From assembly GCA_043759735.1 (NCBI GenBank), contig JAYUQC010000070.1, positions 27,553 to 91,552 of the forward strand: 64,000 nt of DNA, written 5' to 3'. The notes beneath the pieces are model-generated. The model ran no database searches. It saw only the letters and a program-made list of their open reading frames with translations, and was not told the origin of the DNA. Source of the DNA: CAISIP01 sp043759735. Its GTDB lineage: Bacteria > Pseudomonadota > Gammaproteobacteria > Burkholderiales > Burkholderiaceae_C. A program made the translations under genes and the position numbers. Shown piece after piece: positions 24,882-33,853 of this stretch (position 1 is its first letter; every line of letters starts with the position of its first letter).

Positions 24882-25340
24882 ATGAGCCTGGAACAGGAAG
24901 TGGAGCTGATCCGCGGGTTCCCCGTCTTCAGCAAGATCGCACCGGCCAAGCAAAAGCTGCTGTGCTTTAGCAGCGAGCGGTTGACCTACACCGCCGGGCA
25001 GGAGATTTTTCACATGGGTGACCCTGGTGATGCCTGCTATGTGGTGATCGAGGGCAATATCGAAATCACGGTTGATCGTCCGGGTGGCAAGGGCACCTTG
25101 GTGCTCGGCACGGTCGGGCCGAAAGACATCTTGGGCGAGATTGCAATCTTTGGCCAGGTGCCGCGGACGGCCACCGCCACCGCCAAATCCCGGATCGAGG
25201 TATTGCGGATTTCGGCAGAACTATTTCGCAGCGTGATTCGCGAAAATCCTGACGCGGCGATCGAACTGATCCGTAGCCTGGCGAAACGTCTGGCCAACAC
25301 CACGGCGGTGTTGTCACGCGAGACCGGCCCCTCCGATTAG
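24882..25340 (+). CDS. Stand-alone cyclic-nucleotide-binding domain protein
   Basis: 152 residues consisting of one CRP-type cNMP-binding domain and a C-terminal helix, with no DNA-binding helix-turn-helix. The phosphate-binding cassette GEIAIFGQVPRTATA (85-99) is complete: Glu86 for the ribose and Arg95 for the cyclic phosphate. It starts 10 bp after the degenerate ABC protein gene and has an AGGAGA ribosome site, so the two are co-expressed. It is likely a soluble regulatory subunit sensing cAMP or cGMP. The neighbouring cyclase could supply the ligand; this link is inferred. Confidence 0.9.
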   Translation: MSLEQEVELIRGFPVFSKIAPAKQKLLCFSSERLTYTAGQEIFHMGDPGDACYVVIEGNIEITVDRPGGKGTLVLGTVGPKDILGEIAIFGQVPRTATATAKSRIEVLRISAELFRSVIRENPDAAIELIRSLAKRLANTTAVLSRETGPSD

Positions 25341-25350
25341 GCGGCGCCAG

Positions 25351-26670
25351 TCATGCCATAGCGAGAACGTAGCTTTGCGTCGGCGCGGCGAAGCCCTTGA
25401 GTTGCAGTGCGTTACCGGCATCGAGGCGGCCGGTGGCCACATTCTTGCCGAGCAATGCGACCGTACGCTCGTCCACCAACACCTCGCCGTGGGCAGCTTC
25501 CGCGCACAAGCGCGAGGCCAGGTTGACGGGTGAACCCACCGCGGTGTATTCGAGCCGGGACGCGCCCCCGATCACACCGACCGTCGCGAAGCCGCTGGCC
25601 ACCCCCACCCCCACTCCCAGTTGCATTTCCTGGTTGGACCATTGGCGGGTCAGCGTTATCCCGACTTCCCTGATCTGGCTGGCCAATTGGATCGCCCGCT
25701 GTGCATGGTCGGGAAATTCAATCGGCGCACCGACCAGGATCAATACACCGTCGCCCGCCTGGTCCTTGATGGTGCCACCACATGCTGCTGCGGCAATGCC
25801 GACCGCGTCATAGTATTGGCGCAATATGTCGATCACGCGCCGTGACGACGTCGCCGCCGAAAACGCAGTGAAGCCACGCAGATCGCAACATACGACCGAC
25901 AACTCCAGCGTCTTTTCGTCGGTTGCGCTCTTGAGACCCCGCCGCGTCACCAATTGCGCCACCTGTGGCGCCAGGAAGCGTGACAGGAACTGTGCACGTT
26001 GTCCCTGGGTCACGTGGTATTGAACAGAGCCGATCAGCAGTACCAGCAGGCCGACCGTCGTGGCCAATGGCGCTGCATTGGGTGGCAGGACGATGCCGGC
26101 GGCCATGATCGGCGCGCCGATGGCAAACCCCACGAGTCGGCGAACCTCGGCCCGGTCTGGTCGCCGGAACAGCGTGAAAAGCGAGCCCGCGGTCCCGATC
26201 AGGATCGACAACGCCAACGGCGTGAAGAATATCCAGAAAGTCCAATGGATGCGCTCGCCTGGGTCCAATACCAGATTGCCGAAGTGCTCGGCGCGCCATG
26301 CGGGAAATACGATCGCAGCCGCACCGTAAGCCAGCGCAAGACCCTGCGCGATCCGCAGCAGCCGATCCGGACCCTGTGTATTGAGGTTTTCCGCGGGTAT
26401 GGTCTGGCGGACCCGCAGTACCCATTCGAACGCAAAAACCACTGCCAGAGCCTGCGGCAGTGCCAACACGCCCTCCCATCCAACGACGCCATGTTCCGCG
26501 CGCATCGGCAACACCCACAAGACATCGATGGCGATCGAGAGGCCGGTGAAGCACAGAAACACGCTCAATGCCGTGCTGGTCGGCGAGTGACGGTCGGCGA
26601 GGATGAATGCCAGTCCCATTCCCAATGCGAGTAAAGCGACGATGACGGGTGCGATAGTGGTGGCTTGCAC
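25351..26670 (-). CDS. Membrane-anchored class III adenylate cyclase
   Basis: 439 residues. The N-terminal ~235 contain six to seven hydrophobic helices; the C-terminus is a cyclase domain with both metal-binding aspartates (Asp263 in CDLRGFT, Asp307 in AGDGVL). The transition-state Asn383 and Arg387 are in VNLASRL. Adenine-selecting positions appear to be Lys302 and Thr376, the pattern of class IIIb adenylate cyclases. All catalytic residues are present, unlike the remnant at 6365. It is convergent with the cNMP-binding gene, 10 bp between stop codons. Confidence 0.9.
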   Translation of the reverse strand: MQATTIAPVIVALLALGMGLAFILADRHSPTSTALSVFLCFTGLSIAIDVLWVLPMRAEHGVVGWEGVLALPQALAVVFAFEWVLRVRQTIPAENLNTQGPDRLLRIAQGLALAYGAAAIVFPAWRAEHFGNLVLDPGERIHWTFWIFFTPLALSILIGTAGSLFTLFRRPDRAEVRRLVGFAIGAPIMAAGIVLPPNAAPLATTVGLLVLLIGSVQYHVTQGQRAQFLSRFLAPQVAQLVTRRGLKSATDEKTLELSVVCCDLRGFTAFSAATSSRRVIDILRQYYDAVGIAAAACGGTIKDQAGDGVLILVGAPIEFPDHAQRAIQLASQIREVGITLTRQWSNQEMQLGVGVGVASGFATVGVIGGASRLEYTAVGSPVNLASRLCAEAAHGEVLVDERTVALLGKNVATGRLDAGNALQLKGFAAPTQSYVLAMA

Positions 26671-26779
26671 TGGATGGTTCTATGGCTGGAGATTCGGCGA
26701 TAACCGCAACCGGCTCTGTACCGGCCCGTCATATTGACGCGGGTAGTTGCGCAATTGCGAGTCTATTCTCCCAGCAGTG

Positions 26780-26810
26780 AAAAAAAGGCCCCATCTTGCG
26801 ATGAGGCCTT
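26780..26810 (-). terminator. Rho-independent terminator (minus strand)
   Basis: AAGGCC (26785-26790) pairs with GGCCTT (26805-26810), and inner CATC pairs with GATG around a short loop; seven A residues precede it on the plus strand, giving a T-run on the minus strand. It lies 160 bp beyond the phasin stop and ends phasin transcription before the cyclase gene. Confidence 0.75.
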
Positions 26811-26919
26811 GAAGGGATCCCTGAACCTGTAGGTTTCGAAAGGACCCGAGGAGACAACCAGAAAATCTGATCCCGATACCGCCGCAGTATGTCAGGGTTT
26901 TCCCTTGTTTGCTAGGGGT

Positions 26920-26937
26920 GCCCGACAAATGTCGGGC
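26920..26937. other. Perfect inverted repeat just downstream of the phasin gene
   Basis: GCCCGACA-AA-TGTCGGGC is a perfect inverted repeat 33 bp after the phasin stop, without a T-run. It may protect the 3' end of the mRNA; no other role is visible. Confidence 0.45.
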
Positions 26938-26970
26938 GACCGCGCGACAGTGTCGGAAACAAGCGACAAG

Positions 26971-27513
26971 TTAGCGCTTCTTGCCGACCGTCTTGGATGC
27001 ATTGACTGCCGAGGCTGCCACCGTGTTGAAATTGCTTTCGGCAACTTCAGTGGCTTGTTTGACCGCTTTTTGCACCGATTCCAGTGCGTTGTTGGCGGCG
27101 GCGACGGCACTCTTCATCATGGCGACAGCGGTTTCGCTGCCGGCCGGTGCGTTCTTGGCAGCGGAATCGACCAGACCCATGAATTTCTTCTGGTTGTCGG
27201 CAGCTTGATCTTCGAAGGCGCGGGTGAACTCGGAAGCTGAACCCGACGCGATGTCGTACAGATGGCGGTTGTAGGCAGCGGTTTTCTCAGCCAGGGGCTG
27301 CATCAGGCCAGATTGCAAAGCCAGCAGTTCCTGGGCGTCTTTGACGCTCAGGAAGGCCTTGGCTTGGTCGCCGGCCTCAGCCAGGGCGGCCTTGGAAGCA
27401 GTCAGGTTGAGTTCAACGATTTTTTCAACGCCTTCGAATGCTTTGCTGGTCAGGCCGACCAGAGTTTCGATATTGGCTTTGTGGGAGGCCATGACTTGTT
27501 CAACGGTCAACAT
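26971..27513 (-). CDS. phaP: Phasin (polyhydroxyalkanoate granule-associated protein)
   Basis: 180-residue, Ala-rich, fully helical protein of the phasin family. The start MLTVEQVMASHKANIETLVGL and the central QPLAEKTAAYNRHLYDIAS are typical of Burkholderiales PhaP. It coats polyhydroxybutyrate granules. The start is supported by an AGGAGTAATT ribosome site. Upstream are a strong promoter and two copies of a TGC-rich motif resembling PhaR targets, and a terminator follows, so it is a single-gene unit under its own control. Confidence 0.93.
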   Translation of the reverse strand: MLTVEQVMASHKANIETLVGLTSKAFEGVEKIVELNLTASKAALAEAGDQAKAFLSVKDAQELLALQSGLMQPLAEKTAAYNRHLYDIASGSASEFTRAFEDQAADNQKKFMGLVDSAAKNAPAGSETAVAMMKSAVAAANNALESVQKAVKQATEVAESNFNTVAASAVNASKTVGKKR

Positions 27514-27583
27514 AATAATTACTCCTGCGTCAATGAATTAGGAAAGCTGTATCTGCTCTGTCATCCTGCATCCCAGGTCTATG

Positions 27584-27600
27584 TTGCAGTGCAGCATGTT
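27584..27600. promoter_or_regulatory. PhaR-like site 1
   Basis: TTGCAGTGCAGCATGTT, just downstream of the phasin -10, where a repressor would cover the transcription start. The TGC/GCA-rich pattern resembles the targets of the PHB-responsive repressor PhaR. A near-identical copy lies 59 bp away. Confidence 0.5.
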
Positions 27601-27604
27601 TCAA

Positions 27605-27632
27605 ATTATAGGGTTATCCCGAATCGCGGCAA
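27605..27632 (-). promoter_or_regulatory. Phasin promoter
   Basis: On the minus strand, -10 TATAAT (27605-27610, perfect) and -35 TTGCCG (27627-27632) are separated by 16 bp, about 92 bp upstream of the phasin start codon. Confidence 0.6.
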
Positions 27633-27642
27633 GCGATTTGTA

Positions 27643-27659
27643 TTGCGGTGCAGCATTTT
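27643..27659. promoter_or_regulatory. PhaR-like site 2
   Basis: TTGCGGTGCAGCATTTT matches site 1 at 15 of 17 positions. It lies 10 bp beyond the -35 of the phasin promoter. Two sites flanking the promoter would allow cooperative or looped repression. Confidence 0.5.
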
Positions 27660-27781
27660 AGAGATTGGGAACTAGGAGTCTGTCGGTCCCCCAGCGAATT
27701 GGCCGCGGCCTGGGGCGTGAATGCCGGACCTTCCCGTACACTGCGAAAAGTCGGCGTGGACGCCGGGGAATTAGCGCTGCC

Positions 27782-29017
27782 ATGATCATTTCCAGCCTTC
27801 TTGATACGGATCTGTACAAATTCACCATGATGCAGGCTGTGCTGCATCAGTTTCCCGGTGCCCAGGTCGAGTACCGGTTCAAGTGCCGCAATGCGCAAGC
27901 CCAGGCAGCGCCGGATGCTCCCGCCTTTGACCTCGCCCCTTTTGCCGACGAGATCCGCGAGGAAATACGGCTGTTGTGCACCTTGCATTTCCGCGAGCCG
28001 GAACTGGCCTACCTGCGTTCGATGCGCTTTATTAAAAGCGACTTCATCGATTTCCTGGGGCTGTTCTCGCTCAACGAAAAATACATCACGGTCAGCAGCC
28101 TGCCGTCCGGTGAAATCGACATCACGATTCGAGGCCCCTGGCTGCATACGATTTTGTTCGAGATACCGGTGTTGGCGATCGTCAACGAGGTCTATTTCCG
28201 CAATACGCGCGCGTTGCCGGACCTGGTGGAGGCGCGCCGGCGCCTGGACGCGAAGATCGAGCAACTGCGGGCCCCGGAACTGTCCGATCTGAAAATCGCG
28301 GACTATGGAACCCGACGGCGTTTCAGCAAGGCCTGGCAGGAGGAGGTGCTGCGGGTGCTGGCCGGGCGACTCGGTACGCACCAGCGGCAGGGAAGTCCGG
28401 TCGGTGTGGTTGGCCAATTCGCCGGCACCAGCAATGTGCTGTTCGCGATGAAGCTGGGCCTCACGCCGCTGGGGACGATGGCGCATGAGTATCTGCAGGC
28501 CTGCCAGGCACTGGGCCCGCGCCTGCGCGACAGCCAGATCTACGGTTTCGAAACCTGGGCCAAGGAATACCGCGGCGATCTGGGCATCGCGCTGAGCGAC
28601 GTGTACGGGCTCGACGCGTTCCTGCGCGACTTCGACATGTATTTCTGCAAGCTGTTCGACGGTGCGCGCCATGACAGCGGCGACCCGTTCACTTGGGGCG
28701 AGCGGATGCTGGCGCACTATGCGCGCAACCGGGTCGACCCTCGCACCAAGACGCTTATCTTCAGCGACAGCCTGACGGTTCCGCGCACGATCGAGCTGTA
28801 CCAGCAATTTCGCGGGCGTTGCCAGCTGGCTTTCGGCATCGGCACCAACCTGACCAATGATCTGGGCTATGAACCGCTGCAGATCGTCATCAAGATGGTG
28901 CGCTGCAATGGCCAGCCGGTGGCCAAGCTGTCGGATACTCCCTCCAAGAACATGTGCGACGACGAACGCTACCTGGCATACCTGCGCCAGGTGTTCGACA
29001 TTCCGCAGTTGCCGTAG
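27782..29017 (+). CDS. pncB: Nicotinate phosphoribosyltransferase
   Basis: Converts nicotinate and PRPP to nicotinate mononucleotide in NAD salvage; cytoplasmic. The start MIISSLLDTDLYKFTMMQAV is the diagnostic N-terminus, with EYRFKCRN soon after. The C-terminal half contains GTSNVLFAMK, AHEYLQA, the GARHDSGDPF substrate loop and FGIGTNLTND. 411 residues, normal. The ATG at 27782 begins exactly at the conserved N-terminus; the frame remains open upstream without similarity. Divergent from phasin. Confidence 0.96.
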   Translation: MIISSLLDTDLYKFTMMQAVLHQFPGAQVEYRFKCRNAQAQAAPDAPAFDLAPFADEIREEIRLLCTLHFREPELAYLRSMRFIKSDFIDFLGLFSLNEKYITVSSLPSGEIDITIRGPWLHTILFEIPVLAIVNEVYFRNTRALPDLVEARRRLDAKIEQLRAPELSDLKIADYGTRRRFSKAWQEEVLRVLAGRLGTHQRQGSPVGVVGQFAGTSNVLFAMKLGLTPLGTMAHEYLQACQALGPRLRDSQIYGFETWAKEYRGDLGIALSDVYGLDAFLRDFDMYFCKLFDGARHDSGDPFTWGERMLAHYARNRVDPRTKTLIFSDSLTVPRTIELYQQFRGRCQLAFGIGTNLTNDLGYEPLQIVIKMVRCNGQPVAKLSDTPSKNMCDDERYLAYLRQVFDIPQLP

Positions 29018-29107
29018 TGGCATGCGCCTGCCGGCATCCACGTTTCGGCTGTTTGCACAGCGACAGCGCATGCCGCGAACCTTGACGATCGACCCACACC
29101 CACACCC

Positions 29108-30094
29108 ATGTCCAGACCAGCCATTGCGATTGCCCGTGCGATTTTCCCCGAGGTGATCGAGCGCTTGCGGGGTCATTTCGATGTGGTGGCAAATCAGCAG
29201 GACCAGCTGATGTCGCCCGGCGAACTGGCCGCTTTTGCCGATGCACGCGCCGGCCTGTTGTGCACCGGCAGCGAACGCGTCGATGCAGCGTTGCTGGCGG
29301 CCTGTCCGGACCTGAAGATCTGCGCCAACATGGCCGTGGGCTATAACAACTTCGATCTGGACGCGATGACGACCGCCGGTGTTCTGGCGACCAACACACC
29401 GGATGTGCTGACCGAAACCACCGCAGATTTCGGCTTTACGCTGCTGATGGCGGCGGCCCGGCGTGTCTGTGAAAGCGAGCATTTTCTGCGCGCCGGAAAA
29501 TGGGATCGGTGGCGCTACGACATGTTCGCAGGCCACGACATCCATGGCGCGACCCTGGGCATCATCGGCATGGGCCGCATCGGGCAGGGCATTGCGCGCC
29601 GCGGTGCGCTGGGTTTTGGCATGCAGGTGATCTACCACAACCGCAGTCGGCTGGACCCGGCGGTCGAAGCGGCCTGCAAGGCCCGTTACGTCGGCAAGCA
29701 GGAGTTGCTGCAAACCGCCGACCATGTGGTGCTGGTGGTTCCGTATTCGGCCGCCGCGCACCACACCATCGGCGTGGCGGAACTGGCCAGCATGAAGCCC
29801 ACCGCGGTGCTGGTCAACATTGCACGCGGCGGCATCGTCGACGATGCCGCGCTTGCCGATGCCCTGCGCGATGGGCGCATTGCCGCAGCCGGGCTGGATG
29901 TGTTCGAGGGCGAACCACAAATGCATCCGGCACTGCTGCAGTTGCCCAATGTCGTGCTGACCCCGCACATTGCCAGCGCGAGTGTGCCGACCCGGCTCGC
30001 GATGGCCAACCTGGCCGCCGACAACCTGATTGATTTTTTGGTCATGGGCCGGGCGCGCACGGCACTCAACGCGCCGGCGTTGGGCTTGCGTTGA
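29108..30094 (+). CDS. D-2-hydroxyacid dehydrogenase (glyoxylate/hydroxypyruvate reductase type)
   Basis: NAD(P)-dependent reductase of 2-oxoacids. Rossmann motif GMGRIGQGIARR is near residue 157; the catalytic triad is Arg in NIARGGIVDD, Glu in GLDVFEGEP and His in LTPHIAS. The NMAVGYNNFDLDA substrate loop matches GhrB/glycerate-dehydrogenase members. 328 residues. It lies 90 bp after pncB and 93 bp before rmuC on the same strand. Exact substrate (glyoxylate, hydroxypyruvate or gluconate derivatives) cannot be set from sequence. Confidence 0.92.
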   Translation: MSRPAIAIARAIFPEVIERLRGHFDVVANQQDQLMSPGELAAFADARAGLLCTGSERVDAALLAACPDLKICANMAVGYNNFDLDAMTTAGVLATNTPDVLTETTADFGFTLLMAAARRVCESEHFLRAGKWDRWRYDMFAGHDIHGATLGIIGMGRIGQGIARRGALGFGMQVIYHNRSRLDPAVEAACKARYVGKQELLQTADHVVLVVPYSAAAHHTIGVAELASMKPTAVLVNIARGGIVDDAALADALRDGRIAAAGLDVFEGEPQMHPALLQLPNVVLTPHIASASVPTRLAMANLAADNLIDFLVMGRARTALNAPALGLR

Positions 30095-30187
30095 TGGCGC
30101 AGCGGATGCGCCGTCGCGCCACGGACTGCGCGCCAGCCCGATCGCGGCTGATTTCGAAGGCAGCGCAAGGCCGGGGACGTTAGTCCG

Positions 30188-31597
30188 ATGCATGCCATCG
30201 CGTCGCTGCAGATCCAGCCGTGGTGGATGTTGCTCGCCTTTGGCTTGAACCTGCTGTTGCTGCTGTGGTTGCTGTTGCGTTCCGGTTCACGGGAGTTGCG
30301 TGAATCGACCATGCGCGCGCATGTCCAGTTGCTGGAAGCGGTACACGCCACATCGGCACGACTGGACCATCTCGAACGCTCGCTCGGACAGCAACTGGCC
30401 GAATCCTCGCGCGAGGCGCGTCAGGAGCTGTCGCAGACGATCGCCTTGTTCCAACAGACCCTGCTGGCACAAGGCGCGCAGGCCACCCGGACGCAGAATG
30501 CCCAGATCGACGCCTTCGGCCAGCAGTTGGCGCAACTGCAAATGACCGTGTCCGAAACGTTGACCACGCAATTGCACCAGCAAAGCGAGAGCAATGCGCG
30601 GCGCATGGGTGAAGTACGCCAGACGCTGGAGGTCCAACTGGCGCAACTACAGAGCAGCAACGCAGCGCGGCTGGACGAAATGCGCGCCACGGTGGACGAA
30701 AAGCTGCAGGCAACACTGCATGCCCGGTTGGGCGAGAGCTTCAAGCAGGTCGCGGACCGGCTCGAGCAGGTGCACAAGGGTCTGGGCGAGATGCAGACGC
30801 TGGCGCAGGGCGTCGGTGATTTGAAGCATCTGCTGACCAACGTGAAGACGCGTGGCATCTTTGGCGAAGCCCAGCTCGGCGCGTTGCTGGAGCAGGTGTT
30901 CGTGCCCGACCAGTACGCTGCGCAGATTGCCACCCGACCCGGCAGCAAGGCGGTGGTGGATTTCGCGATCCGGCTGCCCGGCCGGGGTGCGGACGACCAG
31001 CCGCTGTGGCTGCCCATCGATGCCAAATTTCCGAACGAGGACTATGAACGCCTGCTCGATGCGCAAGGGCGTGCCGACGCGGTTGCAGCCGAACAGGCCG
31101 GCAAGGCGCTCGACGCACGCATCCGCCTGGAGGCACGGTCGATAGCGGACAAATACCTCGAGCCCCCGTACACCACGGACTTTGCAATCCTGTTCCTGCC
31201 CACCGAGGGCCTGTATGCCGAGGTGTTGCGTCGCCCCGGCCTGATGGAGGCGCTGCAGCGCGAGTATCGGGTGACGCTGGCCGGCCCGACCACCTTGCTG
31301 GCCATGCTGGGCGCGTTGCAGATGGGTTTTCGGACCCTCGCGCTGGAGCAACGCGCCAGCGAGGTCTGGCGCGTACTGGGTGCGGTGAAAACCGAGTTCG
31401 GCAAGTTCGGCGATGTGTTGGCCCGGGTCAAAAGCCAGACCGAGACCGTGCTCAAGACCATCGATTCGGCGCAGACGCGCAGCCGCGCGATGGACCGTGC
31501 GCTGCGCCAGGTCGAGTCGCTGCCAGACCAGCAGGCTCGCGCGCTGGTGCCGGAGCAGTTGCCACCGAACTCCGATACCGACGATGAAATCCGCTGA
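30188..31597 (+). CDS. rmuC: DNA recombination protein RmuC
   Basis: 469 residues. One N-terminal membrane helix (about 12-30), a long coiled coil rich in Gln/Ala/Leu (about 35-195), then the conserved RmuC domain with LTNVKTRGIFGEAQLGALLEQ, a FAIRLPGRG...LPIDAKFPNEDYERL core (PD-(D/E)xK nuclease-like) and FLPTEGLYAEV. Linked in E. coli to limiting inversions at short repeats and, more recently, to phage defence. The 3' end overlaps the MFS transporter gene by 14 bp. Confidence 0.95.
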   Translation: MHAIASLQIQPWWMLLAFGLNLLLLLWLLLRSGSRELRESTMRAHVQLLEAVHATSARLDHLERSLGQQLAESSREARQELSQTIALFQQTLLAQGAQATRTQNAQIDAFGQQLAQLQMTVSETLTTQLHQQSESNARRMGEVRQTLEVQLAQLQSSNAARLDEMRATVDEKLQATLHARLGESFKQVADRLEQVHKGLGEMQTLAQGVGDLKHLLTNVKTRGIFGEAQLGALLEQVFVPDQYAAQIATRPGSKAVVDFAIRLPGRGADDQPLWLPIDAKFPNEDYERLLDAQGRADAVAAEQAGKALDARIRLEARSIADKYLEPPYTTDFAILFLPTEGLYAEVLRRPGLMEALQREYRVTLAGPTTLLAMLGALQMGFRTLALEQRASEVWRVLGAVKTEFGKFGDVLARVKSQTETVLKTIDSAQTRSRAMDRALRQVESLPDQQARALVPEQLPPNSDTDDEIR

Positions 31598-32801
31598 GCT
31601 GGCACGGTTGATCTGCGCCCACATCTGCCTGCATGCGTGCATGGCGGGAACGCGCATGGCCGCGCCGCTGCTGGCACTGCGCGACGGGCATAGCGCGATG
31701 AATGTCGGCGTGTTGCTGGCGCTGTTCGCGCTGGCGCCGGTGTTCCTGGCCCTGCCAGCCGGCCGGTTTGCCGATCAACATGGGCTCAAGCGGCCGATGG
31801 GCATCTGCGTTGCAGTGGCTGTCCTGGGAGCGGGTACAGCCGTGCTGTTTCCGGTTTTTCCGGTGCTGTGCTTCAGTGCCTTGATGACGGGTGGCGCGAC
31901 CGGCGCAGCCTCGATTGCATTGCAGCGCCATGTCGGGCGCGCTGCCGCCGGGCCGACCGAGCTCAAGCGGGTGTTCAGCTGGCTCGCCATCGGGCCTGCT
32001 GCATCGAATTTCGTCGGCCCGCTGAGCGCCGGGTTGATGATCGACTACGCCGGATCGAGTGCGGGCGACACCGCAGGTTTTCGCTGGGCATTCCTGTCGA
32101 TGGCGGCACTGCCGGTAGCGACCTGGTTCTGGATCCGGTCGGTGCGCGACCTGGAGCCGGTCGCGCGGGTTGTCGGCGCGCCCAACACCCGCGCCTGGGA
32201 TCTGTTGCGCGAACCGATGATGCGCCGGCTGATGCTGGTCAACTGGTTCCTGGCGTCTTGTTGGGACGTGCACCTGTTCGTGGTGCCGGTGATCGGCCAT
32301 GAGCGCGGCTTCAATGCGTCGGTGATCGGTGGCATCCTGGGTGGGTTTGCCATCGCGGCGGCACTGGTGCGCGTTGTGATGCCGCTATTTGCCGCCCGAC
32401 TGCGCGAGCATGTCGTGATCGCCAGCGCGATGCTGATCACCGCGGCGGTATTCGGCGTCTACCCATTCATGGACAGCGCGATGGCCATGGGCGCCTGCTC
32501 CGTATTGCTCGGTCTGGCGTTGGGTTCGGTACAACCGATGGTCATGAGTACCCTGCATCAAATCACACCCGATACCCGCCACGGCGAGGCCCTGGGCCTT
32601 CGCCTGATGGCGATCAATGCGTCGAGCGTTGCGATGCCGATTTTTTTCGGCAGCCTGGGTGCCGTGATTGGCGTGTCCGCGCTGTTCTGGACTGTGGGGC
32701 TGGTGGTTGGGCTTGGCTCACGACTCGCCTTCGGACTTGCGGTGCAGGGGGCTGGCGCGCAGCAGCGTGCCGGCGCAACTACAGACCGTAAAAAGCCTTG
32801 A
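31584..32801 (+). CDS. MFS transporter
   Basis: 405-residue, about 12-helix membrane transporter of the major facilitator superfamily. The loop 2-3 motif reads AGRFADQHGLKRPMG, close to the G-x-x-x-D-x-x-G-R/K-R/K consensus. The ATG at 31584 lies inside the end of rmuC (14 bp overlap) and precedes the first helix. Substrate unknown; overall resemblance is to drug/proton antiporters. The last 23 bp overlap the convergent LOG-family gene. Confidence 0.85.
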   Translation: MKSAELARLICAHICLHACMAGTRMAAPLLALRDGHSAMNVGVLLALFALAPVFLALPAGRFADQHGLKRPMGICVAVAVLGAGTAVLFPVFPVLCFSALMTGGATGAASIALQRHVGRAAAGPTELKRVFSWLAIGPAASNFVGPLSAGLMIDYAGSSAGDTAGFRWAFLSMAALPVATWFWIRSVRDLEPVARVVGAPNTRAWDLLREPMMRRLMLVNWFLASCWDVHLFVVPVIGHERGFNASVIGGILGGFAIAAALVRVVMPLFAARLREHVVIASAMLITAAVFGVYPFMDSAMAMGACSVLLGLALGSVQPMVMSTLHQITPDTRHGEALGLRLMAINASSVAMPIFFGSLGAVIGVSALFWTVGLVVGLGSRLAFGLAVQGAGAQQRAGATTDRKKP

Positions 32802-33642
32802 TGTATTGCCACGCCTCTTCGGGCGTGTCGACATAGGCGAACAGGTCCAGGTCCTGGGGCGATATCGCGCCGGCTTCGATCAGTACATCGAAGTTGACCA
32901 GGCGTTTCCAGTAATCGGAGCCGAACAGCACGATCGGCACCGGCTTGGCCTTGCCGGTTTGCACCAGCGTGATCACCTCGAACAGTTCGTCCAGGGTGCC
33001 AAAACCTCCCGGAAACGCCGCCAGCGCCTTGGCACGCATCATGAAATGCATCTTGCGCAGCGCGAAATAGTGGAACTTGAAGCTCAACGACGGCGTGACA
33101 TACGGGTTCGCATGTTGCTCGTGCGGCAGCGCGATATTGAGCCCGACAGTGGCCGCTCCCAGTTCGTGCGCACCCCGGTTGGCCGCCTCCATGATGCCCG
33201 GCCCGCCGCCGGTGGCAATGTAGAGCCGTTCCGACGCCGACCTGTCGGCGCTGTATTGCGCCACCAGGCGGGCGAACAGCCGGGCCTGGTCGTAGTAGCG
33301 TGCATTGCGCACGCCGCGCTCGGCCAGTGCCACTGCTTGCGGGTCACCGCTGATGCGGGCCGCCTGCAGCGCGGTGTCTGCGTCCTCGGGCGCCGGGAAA
33401 CGGGCACTGCCGAATACGACGACGGTGTTTTCGATGCCGGCCGCGACCTGGTCCACATCGGGTTTGAGCAACTCGAGCTGGAAGCGGATTCCGCGGGTTT
33501 CCCGGCGCAGCATGAACTCGGGGTCGGCAAACGCGAGCCGGTAGGCATCGGCGTGCAGCGGGTTACCTTGAACCGCATGACTTTGCAATTCGGCCCAGGC
33601 GTCGGCCAGGCGGCGTTCGGTCAGATGTTGGGTTTGTTCCAT
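32779..33642 (-). CDS. LOG family protein (cytokinin riboside monophosphate phosphoribohydrolase type)
   Basis: Nucleotide N-glycosidase fold, often mis-annotated as lysine decarboxylase. The two hallmark motifs are present: GGGPGIMEAANRGA and PGGFGTLDELFE. 287 residues, with a ~90-residue N-terminal extension before the Rossmann core beginning VVVFGSAR. In bacteria these proteins probably cleave AMP-like nucleotides into ribose 5-phosphate and base. Convergent with, and overlapping, the MFS gene. Confidence 0.92.
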   Translation of the reverse strand: MEQTQHLTERRLADAWAELQSHAVQGNPLHADAYRLAFADPEFMLRRETRGIRFQLELLKPDVDQVAAGIENTVVVFGSARFPAPEDADTALQAARISGDPQAVALAERGVRNARYYDQARLFARLVAQYSADRSASERLYIATGGGPGIMEAANRGAHELGAATVGLNIALPHEQHANPYVTPSLSFKFHYFALRKMHFMMRAKALAAFPGGFGTLDELFEVITLVQTGKAKPVPIVLFGSDYWKRLVNFDVLIEAGAISPQDLDLFAYVDTPEEAWQYIKAFYGL

Positions 33643-33853
33643 GGACCCGATTGTGGGGGAATTCCGCGCTGCAGCCAGGTCGTGATGGTTGGGGCCTGCC
33701 AGCCCTCATGGCTGGCGATGCTGATTCAACCGGCTGCAGCCGGCATACGACTGACGTGGATCAACCGTAGCTGCGGTGGCGGCAACAAAACCATCGCGTG
33801 GCGGCGCAGTTCGCTATAGCATCGGCAGACAACCAATCCATGGGAGGATCGCC

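Noticed and set aside
27614..30193. 859-codon minus-strand open frame opposite pncB and the hydroxyacid dehydrogenase
   Set aside because: Spans two confidently assigned genes and their gap; no recognisable domain; typical antisense shadow in high-GC sequence.
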